A stretch of 64,000 bases of DNA from Sulfitobacter noctilucicola (GTDB lineage: Bacteria; Pseudomonadota; Alphaproteobacteria; Rhodobacterales; Rhodobacteraceae): contig NZ_JASD01000008.1 in NCBI RefSeq assembly GCF_000622385.1, positions 3,100,001-3,164,000 of the forward strand, in the 5' to 3' direction. Below the pieces are notes generated by a model. The model did no database searches. It saw only the letters and a program-made list of their open reading frames with translations, and had not been told where the DNA came from. A program made the position numbers and the translations under genes. Positions 25,544 through 33,979 of this stretch are shown here, piece after piece (the stretch's first letter is position 1; each line of letters starts with the position of its first letter).

Positions 25544-27226
25544 ATGGCTTTAAAACCACCACTCACGGATTTGCCGATTAATACGGCAGATACCGGTTTC
25601 TACGGAGGCTTCAGCGTAAGTGTGACGGTGATCAGTAAGATCATCATCTCCTTGCTGGTTGTCTGGGCGATTGTCTGGCCCGAATGGGCGGGCGAAGTGC
25701 TGGGTGCCTGGAACACAGTGATCCTTGCCAACTTTGCGGCCTGGTACATCTGGACCGTCGCGTTCTTCATCATCGTTTGTCTGGGCTTGGCGATCTGGCC
25801 AACTGCGGGCAGGCTCAATCTGGGCCAGGATGGCGAAAAGCCGGAGTTCACCAATTTCTCGTGGTTCTCGATGATGTTCGGTGCCGGTATCGGCGTAGGC
25901 ATGCTGACATGGGCCGTGGCCGAACCTGTGGCGCATTTCAAAAACAACCCTGCAGTAATCCAAGGTACGAACACGGCGCTTGGTGCGGACAACGTGCGCG
26001 AAGCCTATGTCTGGTCGTTCCTGCACTGGGGTTTGGGGGCATGGGCATGCTATGCTGTTGCAGGTTTGGCGCTTGCATTCTTCAGCTACCGCCGTGGCCT
26101 GCCGCTGACGATCCGTTCCGCGTTGACGCCGCTTTTCGGTAAGGCACTGTCAGGTATTCTTGGTCACATCATCGACATCGTGGCGGTTGTTGCGACCATT
26201 CTGGGTGTCGCGCAAACGCTTGGATTTGGCGTGGATCAGTTTGTTGCGGGTCTGACCCGGATTGGCATCGGCGGGCTTGTGAATGCCGAGGGCGGGGCGA
26301 CCTCAATCGGTATTGTGGTTGCTTTGGTGGTCATCATGGGGGCCTCGACGCTGTCGGCGCTTTCTGGTGTGGGCAAGGGCATCAAGTGGTTGTCGAACAT
26401 CAATATGGTGCTCTCAATTATCCTTCTGGGCTTCTTTATGATCTTCGGCGCGACTTTCTTTGGTGCGACGGCGTTCTTTGTCGGCATCTGGGACTATCTG
26501 CTTGCGCTTCCGGGCTTGAGCTTCAACGTCTATGTTTCCGATGGAGTAGAGGGCTCCGAAGCGTTCAAGCTGGCGCAGTGGCAAGGCTGGTGGCCTGTGT
26601 TTTACTGGGCATGGTGGATTGCGTTCGCGCCGTTCGTGGGCTTGTTCCTAGCGCGTATTTCACGCGGGCGCACCATTCGTGAATTTGTGCTTGGCGCGAT
26701 GATCGTACCGTCGCTGATGTGCTTTGTCTGGTTTGCATGGGCCGGTGGCACCGCAATCGATCTAGAGCTGAACGGTGAAGCGAACGGTGTGATCCTTGGG
26801 ACAGGCAACGGTGACATGATTTTTGCGATGACCCAGTTCATGCTTGAGCCGGTAAGTCAGGTCCTGTCATGGTTGATGGCGCTGATGATTGTTGTGCTGC
26901 TGATGACGTTCCTTGTTACTTCTGCGGACTCTGCTGTTCTGATTGTTAACACGATTAATGCGGCCGGTGACGAAGGCCCCAAAGGGCGTCCGCACATCCT
27001 GTTCTGGGGCGCTGCCCTTGCGCTTGTGGTCGGCGGACTGTTGGTGTCAGGCGGCACAGGGGCCATCCAGACCGCGATGGTTATCGGAGCCTTGCCGTTC
27101 TCGATTGTGATGGTGTTGATGTGCATCGCTTTGATCAAGGCAATCTACAACGATGGCCGTCGGGAAGCGGCTGGCATTGCCACATTGTCAGACGATATCG
27201 ATACGGATGTTGTTCCGGCCGAGTGA
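25544..27226 (+). CDS. BCCT family betaine/choline/carnitine-type transporter
   Basis: A 560-residue membrane transporter with twelve helices. BCCT carriers move quaternary ammonium or sulfonium compounds with sodium or proton. The glycine-rich helix 3 motif is FGAGIGVGMLTWAVAEP, and helix 8 shows the aromatic cage region VFYWAWWIAFAPFVGLFLARISRGRTIREF. The tail after residue 530 is short and acidic, so osmotic sensing by a long C-terminus is unlikely. Glycine betaine, choline or DMSP are all candidate substrates; its place one gene after the DMSP operon makes DMSP uptake attractive but not shown. Confidence 0.92.
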   Translation: MALKPPLTDLPINTADTGFYGGFSVSVTVISKIIISLLVVWAIVWPEWAGEVLGAWNTVILANFAAWYIWTVAFFIIVCLGLAIWPTAGRLNLGQDGEKPEFTNFSWFSMMFGAGIGVGMLTWAVAEPVAHFKNNPAVIQGTNTALGADNVREAYVWSFLHWGLGAWACYAVAGLALAFFSYRRGLPLTIRSALTPLFGKALSGILGHIIDIVAVVATILGVAQTLGFGVDQFVAGLTRIGIGGLVNAEGGATSIGIVVALVVIMGASTLSALSGVGKGIKWLSNINMVLSIILLGFFMIFGATFFGATAFFVGIWDYLLALPGLSFNVYVSDGVEGSEAFKLAQWQGWWPVFYWAWWIAFAPFVGLFLARISRGRTIREFVLGAMIVPSLMCFVWFAWAGGTAIDLELNGEANGVILGTGNGDMIFAMTQFMLEPVSQVLSWLMALMIVVLLMTFLVTSADSAVLIVNTINAAGDEGPKGRPHILFWGAALALVVGGLLVSGGTGAIQTAMVIGALPFSIVMVLMCIALIKAIYNDGRREAAGIATLSDDIDTDVVPAE

Positions 27227-27247
27227 TGCCGGAAAATTGACCTAACG

Positions 27248-27280
27248 AAAGCCCCGCTGCGTCACTGTGGCGGGGCTTTT
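27248..27280 (+). terminator. Terminator of the BCCT gene
   Basis: AAAGCCCCGC and GCGGGGCTTTT form a ten-pair stem with a 12-base loop and a T-rich end, 22 bases after the BCCT stop. Confidence 0.85.
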
Positions 27281-27319
27281 GCATTTGACGGCGAAGACAT
27301 TTCATCAGACCTTGCTGGC

Positions 27320-28546
27320 ATGACACAGCTAGATACAGAATGGGTCCGCGCCCAGTTCCCCGCCTTCTCCGAGCCCTCTTTGCAAGGGCAGGCTTTCTTT
27401 GAAAACGCCGGTGGGTCCTACACCTGCCAGCCGGTCATCGACCGGTTGTTCCGGTTCTATACGCAACGCAAGGTGCAGCCTTATGCGCCCTACGAGGCCA
27501 GCAGGCTGGGCGGCGAAGAGATGGACGAAGCGCGCACACGCATGGCCGCGATCCTTGGCGTTGCACCGGATGAGCTGAGCTTTGGTCCATCGACCACTCA
27601 AAATACCTATGTGCTGGCGCAGGCCTTTGCCCAGTTGATGGAGCCGGGCGAAGCTATTGTCGTGACCAATCAGGATCATGAAGCCAACAGCGGCCCATGG
27701 CGCAGGTTGTCCGACCGCGGGATCGAGGTGCGCGAATGGCGCGTGAACGCCGAGACAGGTGCGCTTGATCCCGAAGACCTTGAGAGCCTGCTGGATGAAA
27801 AGGTCCGTCTGGTCTGTTTTCCACACTGCTCGAACGTTGTGGGCCAGATCAATCCGGTGGTCGAGATCACCGCGCTTGCCCATGCTGCAGGGGCCTTTGT
27901 CTGTGTTGACGGGGTGTCTTACGCGCCACACGGGTTTGCGGATGTAGGTGCGCTAGGGCCGGATATTTATCTGTTCTCGGCCTACAAGACCTATGGCCCA
28001 CATCAGGGGGTGATGGTCATCCGCCGACCGCTTGCGGAACTGCTGCCCAATCAGGGGCATGTGTTCAACGCAGATAGTCTTTACAAGCGTTTCACACCTG
28101 CAGGACCGGATCACGCGCAGGTGGCGGCATGTGCTGGCATGGCGGACTACATTGATGCCTTTCATGCGCACCATATAGGTGGCGATGCCCCGGCGGCGGA
28201 GCGTGGCACTGCCGTACACGATCTGATGCGGGCGCATGAAACGGCGCTTTTGCAGCCCTTGCTTGATGAAGTCCGTGCGCGCAACTCCGTGCGCCTGATC
28301 GGGCCATCTAAGGCTGAGGGCCGTGCCCCCACAGTGGCGCTGGCACTTAATCGCAACGCCGAAGAGGCTGCCGCGGCACTGGCAGAGCATGGTATCATGG
28401 CGGGGGGCGGTGATTTCTATGCTGGTCGTGCGTTGACCGCGATGGGGGTCGATTTGGACAAGGGCGTTCTGAGGCTGAGCTTCACGCATTACACCACCAA
28501 GGCAGAGATTGATCAGCTATTAACAGCGCTAGATGTTGTTTTGTGA
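27320..28546 (+). CDS. Class V aminotransferase-like PLP enzyme (cysteine desulfurase family)
   Basis: A 408-residue PLP enzyme of the class V fold. It resembles the VC1184 subfamily of cysteine desulfurase-like proteins, whose reaction is not settled. The PLP Lys is in LFSAYKTYGPHQGVMV, and the Asp that pairs with the pyridine ring is in AFVCVDGVSYAPHG; an early block is FENAGGSYTCQPVIDRL. No IscS-type mobile cysteine loop is evident. It stands between the BCCT gene and the photolyase gene with no clear operon partner, so the substrate is open. Confidence 0.85.
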   Translation: MTQLDTEWVRAQFPAFSEPSLQGQAFFENAGGSYTCQPVIDRLFRFYTQRKVQPYAPYEASRLGGEEMDEARTRMAAILGVAPDELSFGPSTTQNTYVLAQAFAQLMEPGEAIVVTNQDHEANSGPWRRLSDRGIEVREWRVNAETGALDPEDLESLLDEKVRLVCFPHCSNVVGQINPVVEITALAHAAGAFVCVDGVSYAPHGFADVGALGPDIYLFSAYKTYGPHQGVMVIRRPLAELLPNQGHVFNADSLYKRFTPAGPDHAQVAACAGMADYIDAFHAHHIGGDAPAAERGTAVHDLMRAHETALLQPLLDEVRARNSVRLIGPSKAEGRAPTVALALNRNAEEAAAALAEHGIMAGGGDFYAGRALTAMGVDLDKGVLRLSFTHYTTKAEIDQLLTALDVVL

Positions 28547-28617
28547 AACCAATGCCTTGATTGCGCCGTGTCTGTCCTAACTAGATCAGGAACTGACATA
28601 GGTAAGATTTACGCAAG

Positions 28618-30042
28618 ATGAGTGTTAATACCCCGATCCTTCTCTGGTTCCGCCGTGATTTGCGTCTGAGCGACCACGCAGCACTTTGTGCCGCTGCTGA
28701 AACTGGACGTCCGGTGATCCCCGTCTTTGTACATGATGCGCTGGTGGACGGGTTGAAGGCCGCGCCGAAATGGCGGCTTGGGCTGGGCATTGGTGCTTTG
28801 GCAAACAGTCTTGCGGAAAAAGGCAGCAAACTGATCCTGCGCCGGGAAAAAGACGCGCTGGATGCGATCCGCGCCCTAATCACTGAAACGGGCGCGGGGG
28901 CTGTCTATTGGTCACGCCTGTATGATCCCGACAGCGTGGCGCGTGACAGCCGTATCAAGGAAGCGCTGAAAGAGCAGGGGGTAGAGGCCCGCTCGTTTGG
29001 CGGCCATCTGATGTTTGAACCTTGGACGGTCGAGACCAAGACCGGCGGCTACTACAAGGTCTACACACCGTTCTGGAACTCGGTCAAAACCCGCGACGTC
29101 GACGCCCCCCGTAGCACGCCGTCGAAAATACCCGTGCCGCAGACTTGGCCCGCGTCCGACGCGGTCGAAGACTGGGACATGGGCGCAGCTATGAACCGTG
29201 GCGCGGATGTTGTGAGGCCTTTTGTGCAACTAGGCGAACAGGCGGCGCAGTCGCGTCTGGGGGCCTTTATTGCGCATACGGTTGCGGATTATGACACGAC
29301 GCGCAATCTGCCGGGGCAGGTGGGTACGTCCAATCTGTCCGAAAACCTCGCTCTAGGTGAAATCAGCCCCCACCAGTGCTGGCACGCCGGCATGCGTGCA
29401 CGTCAGGAAGGCAAACCGGGCGCGGAGACTTTTCTGAAGGAGCTGGTCTGGCGTGAATTTGCATATCATTTGATGCACCATACGCCACATATCCTGACCA
29501 AAAGCTGGCGTGAGGAATGGCAGCAGTTCGACTGGAAGGATGACGCGCGCGCCTCGGAGGTTTGGGCGTGGAAGAAAGGACGTACCGGTCTGCCCTTTGT
29601 CGATGCGGCCATGCGAGAGATGTATGTGACGGGCAGGATGCACAATAGGGGCCGGATGATTGTGGCAAGCTACCTTACCAAGCATTTGCGCACGGACTGG
29701 CGCATCGGGCTGGACTGGTTCGAGGAATGCCTGATTGATTGGGATCCCGCCAGCAATGCGATGGGTTGGCAATGGTCAGCGGGGTCGGGTCCGGATGCGA
29801 CGCCCTACTTCCGTGTCTTCAACCCCGAAACCCAGCTTGATAAATTCGACAAAGACCGCGCCTACACCTCGCGCTGGATCGCCGAAGGCAGATCGAATCC
29901 GCATAAAGACGCGCTCAGCTACTTTGATGCCATTCCGCGCCATTGGGCCATGGGTGCCACAGACAGCTATCCCGATCCGATTGTCACACCCGCGGAGGGG
30001 CGCAAGCGCGCCCTGGAAGCCTATGAAAAACGCGGGTTTTAG
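28618..30042 (+). CDS. phrB: Deoxyribodipyrimidine photolyase
   Basis: A 474-residue photolyase/cryptochrome family flavoprotein of the CPD class I type, which repairs UV pyrimidine dimers with blue light. The N-terminal antenna domain begins ILLWFRRDLRLSDHAAL. The FAD domain has TGLPFVDAAMREMYVTGRMHNRGR and MIVASYLTKHLRTDWRIG, followed by DWDPASNAMGWQWSAGSGPDA, the most conserved block of the family. Length fits phrB. Light-exposed surface bacteria usually keep this gene. The cfa gene follows 60 bases later. Confidence 0.95.
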   Translation: MSVNTPILLWFRRDLRLSDHAALCAAAETGRPVIPVFVHDALVDGLKAAPKWRLGLGIGALANSLAEKGSKLILRREKDALDAIRALITETGAGAVYWSRLYDPDSVARDSRIKEALKEQGVEARSFGGHLMFEPWTVETKTGGYYKVYTPFWNSVKTRDVDAPRSTPSKIPVPQTWPASDAVEDWDMGAAMNRGADVVRPFVQLGEQAAQSRLGAFIAHTVADYDTTRNLPGQVGTSNLSENLALGEISPHQCWHAGMRARQEGKPGAETFLKELVWREFAYHLMHHTPHILTKSWREEWQQFDWKDDARASEVWAWKKGRTGLPFVDAAMREMYVTGRMHNRGRMIVASYLTKHLRTDWRIGLDWFEECLIDWDPASNAMGWQWSAGSGPDATPYFRVFNPETQLDKFDKDRAYTSRWIAEGRSNPHKDALSYFDAIPRHWAMGATDSYPDPIVTPAEGRKRALEAYEKRGF

Positions 30043-30102
30043 GAATTGTGTAAGCTCAGGCTTACAGGGTAAACTCAAAGAAATAATCCACGGGGAGTGG
30101 AC

Positions 30103-31314
30103 ATGATTTTGACCAGTACAGACGGGCAAACGAACCTGCCACGTTATTTTTCCCGTGTGTTCGGGATGGCGCAGGAATTGCGCAATGGCCGCGTGGACTT
30201 TGTGCTGCCCGATGGCCGCATTTTCCGCGCCGAAGGGGCCAATCCCGGCCATGTTGCCGAAGTCCATGTGCACAGTAATGACCTGTTCGCACGGTTGATC
30301 CGCGAGGGCGATCTGGGCTTTTGCGATGCCTATCTGGATGGCGACTGGTCCACACCCGATTTGCAGGCATTTATGGATTTGGTGCATCAGGGCAATGAAA
30401 ACATGTACGACGGCTTTCCCGGCATGGGTCTTGTCCGCCGGTTCGAACAGCTGCGGTTCTGGCTGCAACGCAACTCAAAGACGCAGGCCCGCAAGAACAT
30501 CAGCTACCACTACGATCTGGGGAACGATTTCTACGGGCTTTGGCTGGATGATACGATGACCTATTCCTCGGCGCTCTTTGATCAGGGTGCACAGCAATCG
30601 ACCGAAGCCGCACAAATCGCCAAGTACAAAAGCATGGTTGACCAAATGGATGTGAAGGCCGGCGACCATGTGCTTGAGATTGGATGCGGCTGGGGCGGCT
30701 TTGCCGAATACGCTGCGGGTGAACGTGGTTTACGTGTGACCTGCCTGACCATCAGTGAAGAGCAGATCAAATATGCTCGCGAGCGTATTGAAAAAGCAGG
30801 ACTTTCTGAACTGGTGGACTTCAAGCTGCAAGATTACCGTGACGAGCAGGGCCATTACGACGGCATCGCCAGCATCGAGATGTTCGAGGCGGTGGGAGAA
30901 CAATATTGGCCGGTCTACTTTGACACAGTGCGCGAGCGGTTGAAGCCCGGAAAAGCAGCGACATTGCAAATCATCACCGTAGATCACGCGCGGTGGGATG
31001 TTTACAAACGTGGGGTGGATTTCATCCAAAAGTATATATTTCCCGGTGGGATGCTGCCGTCTCCTAAAGTATTGCGGGAGCAGGTCGAGCGTGCTGGACT
31101 GGTGGTCGATAAATCCATCGAGTTCGGCAAAAGCTATGACATCACGCTGCGCCGCTGGCACGAGACGTTCAACGACAAATGGGATCAAATCAGGGATCTG
31201 GGCTTTGACGAGCGTTTCCGTCGCATGTGGAATTTTTACCTCACTTCCTGCGCTGCGACATTTGACAGTGGAAATTGTGACGTCACGCAGATTACCATAC
31301 GCAAGCCCGGCTAA
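30103..31314 (+). CDS. cfa: Cyclopropane-fatty-acyl-phospholipid synthase
   Basis: A 403-residue SAM-dependent enzyme that adds a methylene bridge to unsaturated acyl chains of membrane lipids. I start at ATG 30103, five bases after GGGGAG; a GTG lies two codons upstream. The catalytic C-terminal domain has ISYHYDLGNDFYGLWLDDTM, the SAM motif VLEIGCGWGGFAEYA and SIEMFEAVGEQYWPVYF, all standard for CFA synthases. The last part holds FIQKYIFPGGMLPS. The enzyme acts at the inner face of the membrane. trgA follows after 24 bases. Confidence 0.92.
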   Translation: MILTSTDGQTNLPRYFSRVFGMAQELRNGRVDFVLPDGRIFRAEGANPGHVAEVHVHSNDLFARLIREGDLGFCDAYLDGDWSTPDLQAFMDLVHQGNENMYDGFPGMGLVRRFEQLRFWLQRNSKTQARKNISYHYDLGNDFYGLWLDDTMTYSSALFDQGAQQSTEAAQIAKYKSMVDQMDVKAGDHVLEIGCGWGGFAEYAAGERGLRVTCLTISEEQIKYARERIEKAGLSELVDFKLQDYRDEQGHYDGIASIEMFEAVGEQYWPVYFDTVRERLKPGKAATLQIITVDHARWDVYKRGVDFIQKYIFPGGMLPSPKVLREQVERAGLVVDKSIEFGKSYDITLRRWHETFNDKWDQIRDLGFDERFRRMWNFYLTSCAATFDSGNCDVTQITIRKPG

Positions 31315-31338
31315 CGGGCTGTCCTGAGGAGCTTCCAC

Positions 31339-31779
31339 ATGCCCACCGCCGCACGATTGATGGCCGCCATATGTCTGGCAGTGGTCGGCTATGTCGTTTC
31401 GATCATGGTTATGCCTTTGATGCCCGAAAGCACTGATTTCGGGTACTTCGTGCCTGTCAATGTTGTGTTGGGTCTTTGCGTGGGCTGGATCGTGATGGGC
31501 CGTCGCGCAGGGCGCGGTATCACCCAGGCGATTAACAATGGATTGACCGGTGTTTTTGTGTTGATGCTTTGGGGCGTCGCCATCCAGGCCATCAACGAAA
31601 TGGTGCGTCTGGCGATGCGCAACCGGTATGATGGACCTTTCGAAGCGATTGTCGCAACGTTCAATATCGGCGCGGAATTTGCGGTTCTCATCGCGACTGT
31701 GCCCATCGGTATTGTCTTGCTGATCTCTGCGCTGGTAAGTGGCCTGTTGACTGAATACGCTGGCAAAAAGTGGCGCTAA
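31339..31779 (+). CDS. trgA: TrgA, tellurite resistance membrane protein
   Basis: A 146-residue protein with four predicted helices. It matches TrgA of the Rhodobacter tellurite-resistance pair: MPTAARLMAAICLAVVGY start, PLMPESTDFGYFVPVNVVLG and GWIVMGRRAGRG. A good ribosome site (GAGGAGC) precedes the ATG. Mechanism is not known beyond the tellurite phenotype reported for trgAB. trgB follows after four bases, and in Rhodobacter the two also sit together near cysK, which is again found here. Confidence 0.87.
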   Translation: MPTAARLMAAICLAVVGYVVSIMVMPLMPESTDFGYFVPVNVVLGLCVGWIVMGRRAGRGITQAINNGLTGVFVLMLWGVAIQAINEMVRLAMRNRYDGPFEAIVATFNIGAEFAVLIATVPIGIVLLISALVSGLLTEYAGKKWR

Positions 31780-31783
31780 CTAT

Positions 31784-32887
31784 ATGAGCACATTGTTCTT
31801 TTATGGAACGCTGCGGCATGTGCCGTTGCTTGAAATCGTGCTTGGCAGACCGGCCGACAGTCTTGATGCCACTCGTGCAAAATTGCCCGGCTACTGCGTT
31901 TCGTCTGTTGCTCAAGGACCGTTCCCGATGATCGCACCCGATGGCGAGCATGAAGCTGACGGGCTGGTTTTGCGGGGGCTGACCCGCTCGGATATCCGGC
32001 GGCTTGATTTTTACGAAGGCAGTTTTGACTATGACCTGCATCAGACTGCTTTGACGGATGGGACAAAAGTACAGGTCTACGTACCGCAGGCCGGGCGCTG
32101 GACGCCTGATGGACCATGGTCGCTGGCAGACTGGGTGTCTGATCTGGGTGACATGAGCATGATCGCCGCAGGTGAAGTGATGTCCTACTACGGGACGCGC
32201 AGCCGCGATGAAGTGGCAGAGATGTTTCCGGTCATTCGCGCGCGGGCGTCCGCGGCTGTCCGTGCGCAACAATCGGTTCATGGCACATCCACCTTTCAAG
32301 GGCAGGTGGATGTGCTGTCGCGGGACCGGCGCTATTCCGATTTTTTTGCATTGGATGAATTCACACTGCGGCACGACAAGTTCGATGGCAGCACGTCCGA
32401 TCAGATGCACCGCGCTTTGTTTGTCGCCGCGGACGCCGCCTTGGTGCTGCCCTATGATCCGGTCCGCGACCGCGTGATGCTGGTTGAACAGGTACGCTTT
32501 GGTCCTTTGGCGCGTGGGGATCACACACTTTGGCAGTTGGAGCCGATCGCGGGACGCGTTGATCCCGGTGAAACCCCGCAGGAGGCCGCGCGGCGCGAAG
32601 CGCTTGAGGAAGCGGGGCTTGAGCTTGATGCGCTAGAGACCATTGCCGAGAGCTATCCGTCACCGGGGACATCCTCGGAGTTCTATTACATTTACCTTGC
32701 GCTCACTGATTTGCCCGACCGTAGTGCAGGCTTGGGCGGACTGGCGGAAGAGCATGAAGACATCCGCTCCCATCTGATCCCTTTTGATGAACTGATGGAG
32801 CGCGCGAAGGCACTTGATTTTGGCAATGCGGCGCTTGTAGCGGCTGTATATTACCTCGCCTATCACAGGGATCGCTTGAGGTCTTGA
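31784..32887 (+). CDS. trgB: TrgB, gamma-glutamylcyclotransferase-like plus NUDIX protein
   Basis: A 367-residue two-domain protein. Residues 1-120 form an AIG2/GGCT-like fold beginning STLFFYGTLRHVPLLEIVLG. The C-terminal half is a NUDIX hydrolase with the complete box GRVDPGETPQEAARREALEE and the following AGLEL; the surrounding pattern fits ADP-ribose pyrophosphatases. TrgB in Rhodobacter is linked to tellurite resistance together with TrgA. The domain fusion suggests glutathione-type and ADP-ribose-type turnover in one protein, but no activity is shown for the first domain. The trgA gene lies four bases upstream. Confidence 0.88.
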   Translation: MSTLFFYGTLRHVPLLEIVLGRPADSLDATRAKLPGYCVSSVAQGPFPMIAPDGEHEADGLVLRGLTRSDIRRLDFYEGSFDYDLHQTALTDGTKVQVYVPQAGRWTPDGPWSLADWVSDLGDMSMIAAGEVMSYYGTRSRDEVAEMFPVIRARASAAVRAQQSVHGTSTFQGQVDVLSRDRRYSDFFALDEFTLRHDKFDGSTSDQMHRALFVAADAALVLPYDPVRDRVMLVEQVRFGPLARGDHTLWQLEPIAGRVDPGETPQEAARREALEEAGLELDALETIAESYPSPGTSSEFYYIYLALTDLPDRSAGLGGLAEEHEDIRSHLIPFDELMERAKALDFGNAALVAAVYYLAYHRDRLRS

Positions 32888-32944
32888 AAGGCGGGCGCTA
32901 CACCCGATCTAGACTACTGAAACCTTTTCCTGCCGGAGGCTCTC

Positions 32945-33979
32945 ATGCACGTTGCATCCGATCTCGCCAATGCGATTGGCAAAACCCCGTTGATCAAGCT
33001 TCGCGGACCGTCCGAGGCGACGGGATGTGACATCTATGGCAAAGCGGAGTTTATGAACCCTGGCCAGTCGGTCAAGGATCGTGCGGCGCTTTATATTATC
33101 AAGGATGCGATTGCCAAAGGGACATTGAAACCCGGTGGAACCATCGTCGAAGGTACAGCCGGCAACACGGGTATCGGGCTTGCGCTGGTGGGTGCCTCCA
33201 TGGGCTTCAAAACCGTGATCGTCATTCCCGAGACGCAGTCGGAAGAAAAGAAAGATATGTTGCGCCTCGCGGGGGCAGAACTGGTGCAGGTACCTGCCGC
33301 CCCGTACCGCAACCCCAACAACTTCGTACGCTACTCCGAACGGCTCGCGAACGAGCTTGCACGCTCCACCAACGAAGGCGTCATCTGGGCGAACCAGTTC
33401 GACAACGTGGCGAACCGGCAGGCGCACGTCGAAACAACCGGTCCCGAGATCTGGGAGCAGACAGGCGGCAAGGTCGACGGCTTTTGCTGCGCTGTCGGTT
33501 CAGGTGGTACGCTTGCAGGCATCGCAATGGCGCTCCAGCCCAAGGGCGTCAAAATCGCGCTGGCGGACCCTGACGGGGCGGCGCTACATAGCTATTACAC
33601 CACCGGAGAGCTGGCCTCGGAAGGTGGATCGATTGCCGAGGGCATCGGACAGGTGCGCATCACCAAGAACCTCGAAGGTCTGACACCTGATTTCAGCTAC
33701 AATATTCCGGACAGCGAGGCGCTGCCGGTTGTCTTTGATCTTTTGCAGGACGAGGGTCTTTGCCTCGGTGCGTCCTCTGGCGTGAACGTGGCAGGTGCTA
33801 TGCGGTTGGCGCGTGATCTTGGGCCGGGCCACACGATTGTAACGATCCTGTGCGATTTCGGAACGCGGTATCAGTCAAAACTGTTCAACCCCGCGTTCCT
33901 GCACGAAAAAGGTCTGCCCGTTCCTGCGTGGCTTGAACGGGAAAGTGCTGTTTTGCCGAATGTGTTTGAAGACAGCTGA
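32945..33979 (+). CDS. cysK: Cysteine synthase A family enzyme
   Basis: A 344-residue PLP enzyme of the O-acetylserine sulfhydrylase family. The PLP Lys is in NPGQSVKDRAALYI and the phosphate loop is GSGGTLAG; the asparagine loop is VEGTAGNTGIGLALVG. The length, longer than the typical 310-320 residues, and the TAGNTGIG variant resemble the longer CysK-like or cysteine desulfhydrase branch, so both synthesis and degradation of cysteine are possible. trgAB upstream and cysK here match the gene order reported in Rhodobacter. The stop shares one base with the MscS gene start (TGATG). Confidence 0.88.
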   Translation: MHVASDLANAIGKTPLIKLRGPSEATGCDIYGKAEFMNPGQSVKDRAALYIIKDAIAKGTLKPGGTIVEGTAGNTGIGLALVGASMGFKTVIVIPETQSEEKKDMLRLAGAELVQVPAAPYRNPNNFVRYSERLANELARSTNEGVIWANQFDNVANRQAHVETTGPEIWEQTGGKVDGFCCAVGSGGTLAGIAMALQPKGVKIALADPDGAALHSYYTTGELASEGGSIAEGIGQVRITKNLEGLTPDFSYNIPDSEALPVVFDLLQDEGLCLGASSGVNVAGAMRLARDLGPGHTIVTILCDFGTRYQSKLFNPAFLHEKGLPVPAWLERESAVLPNVFEDS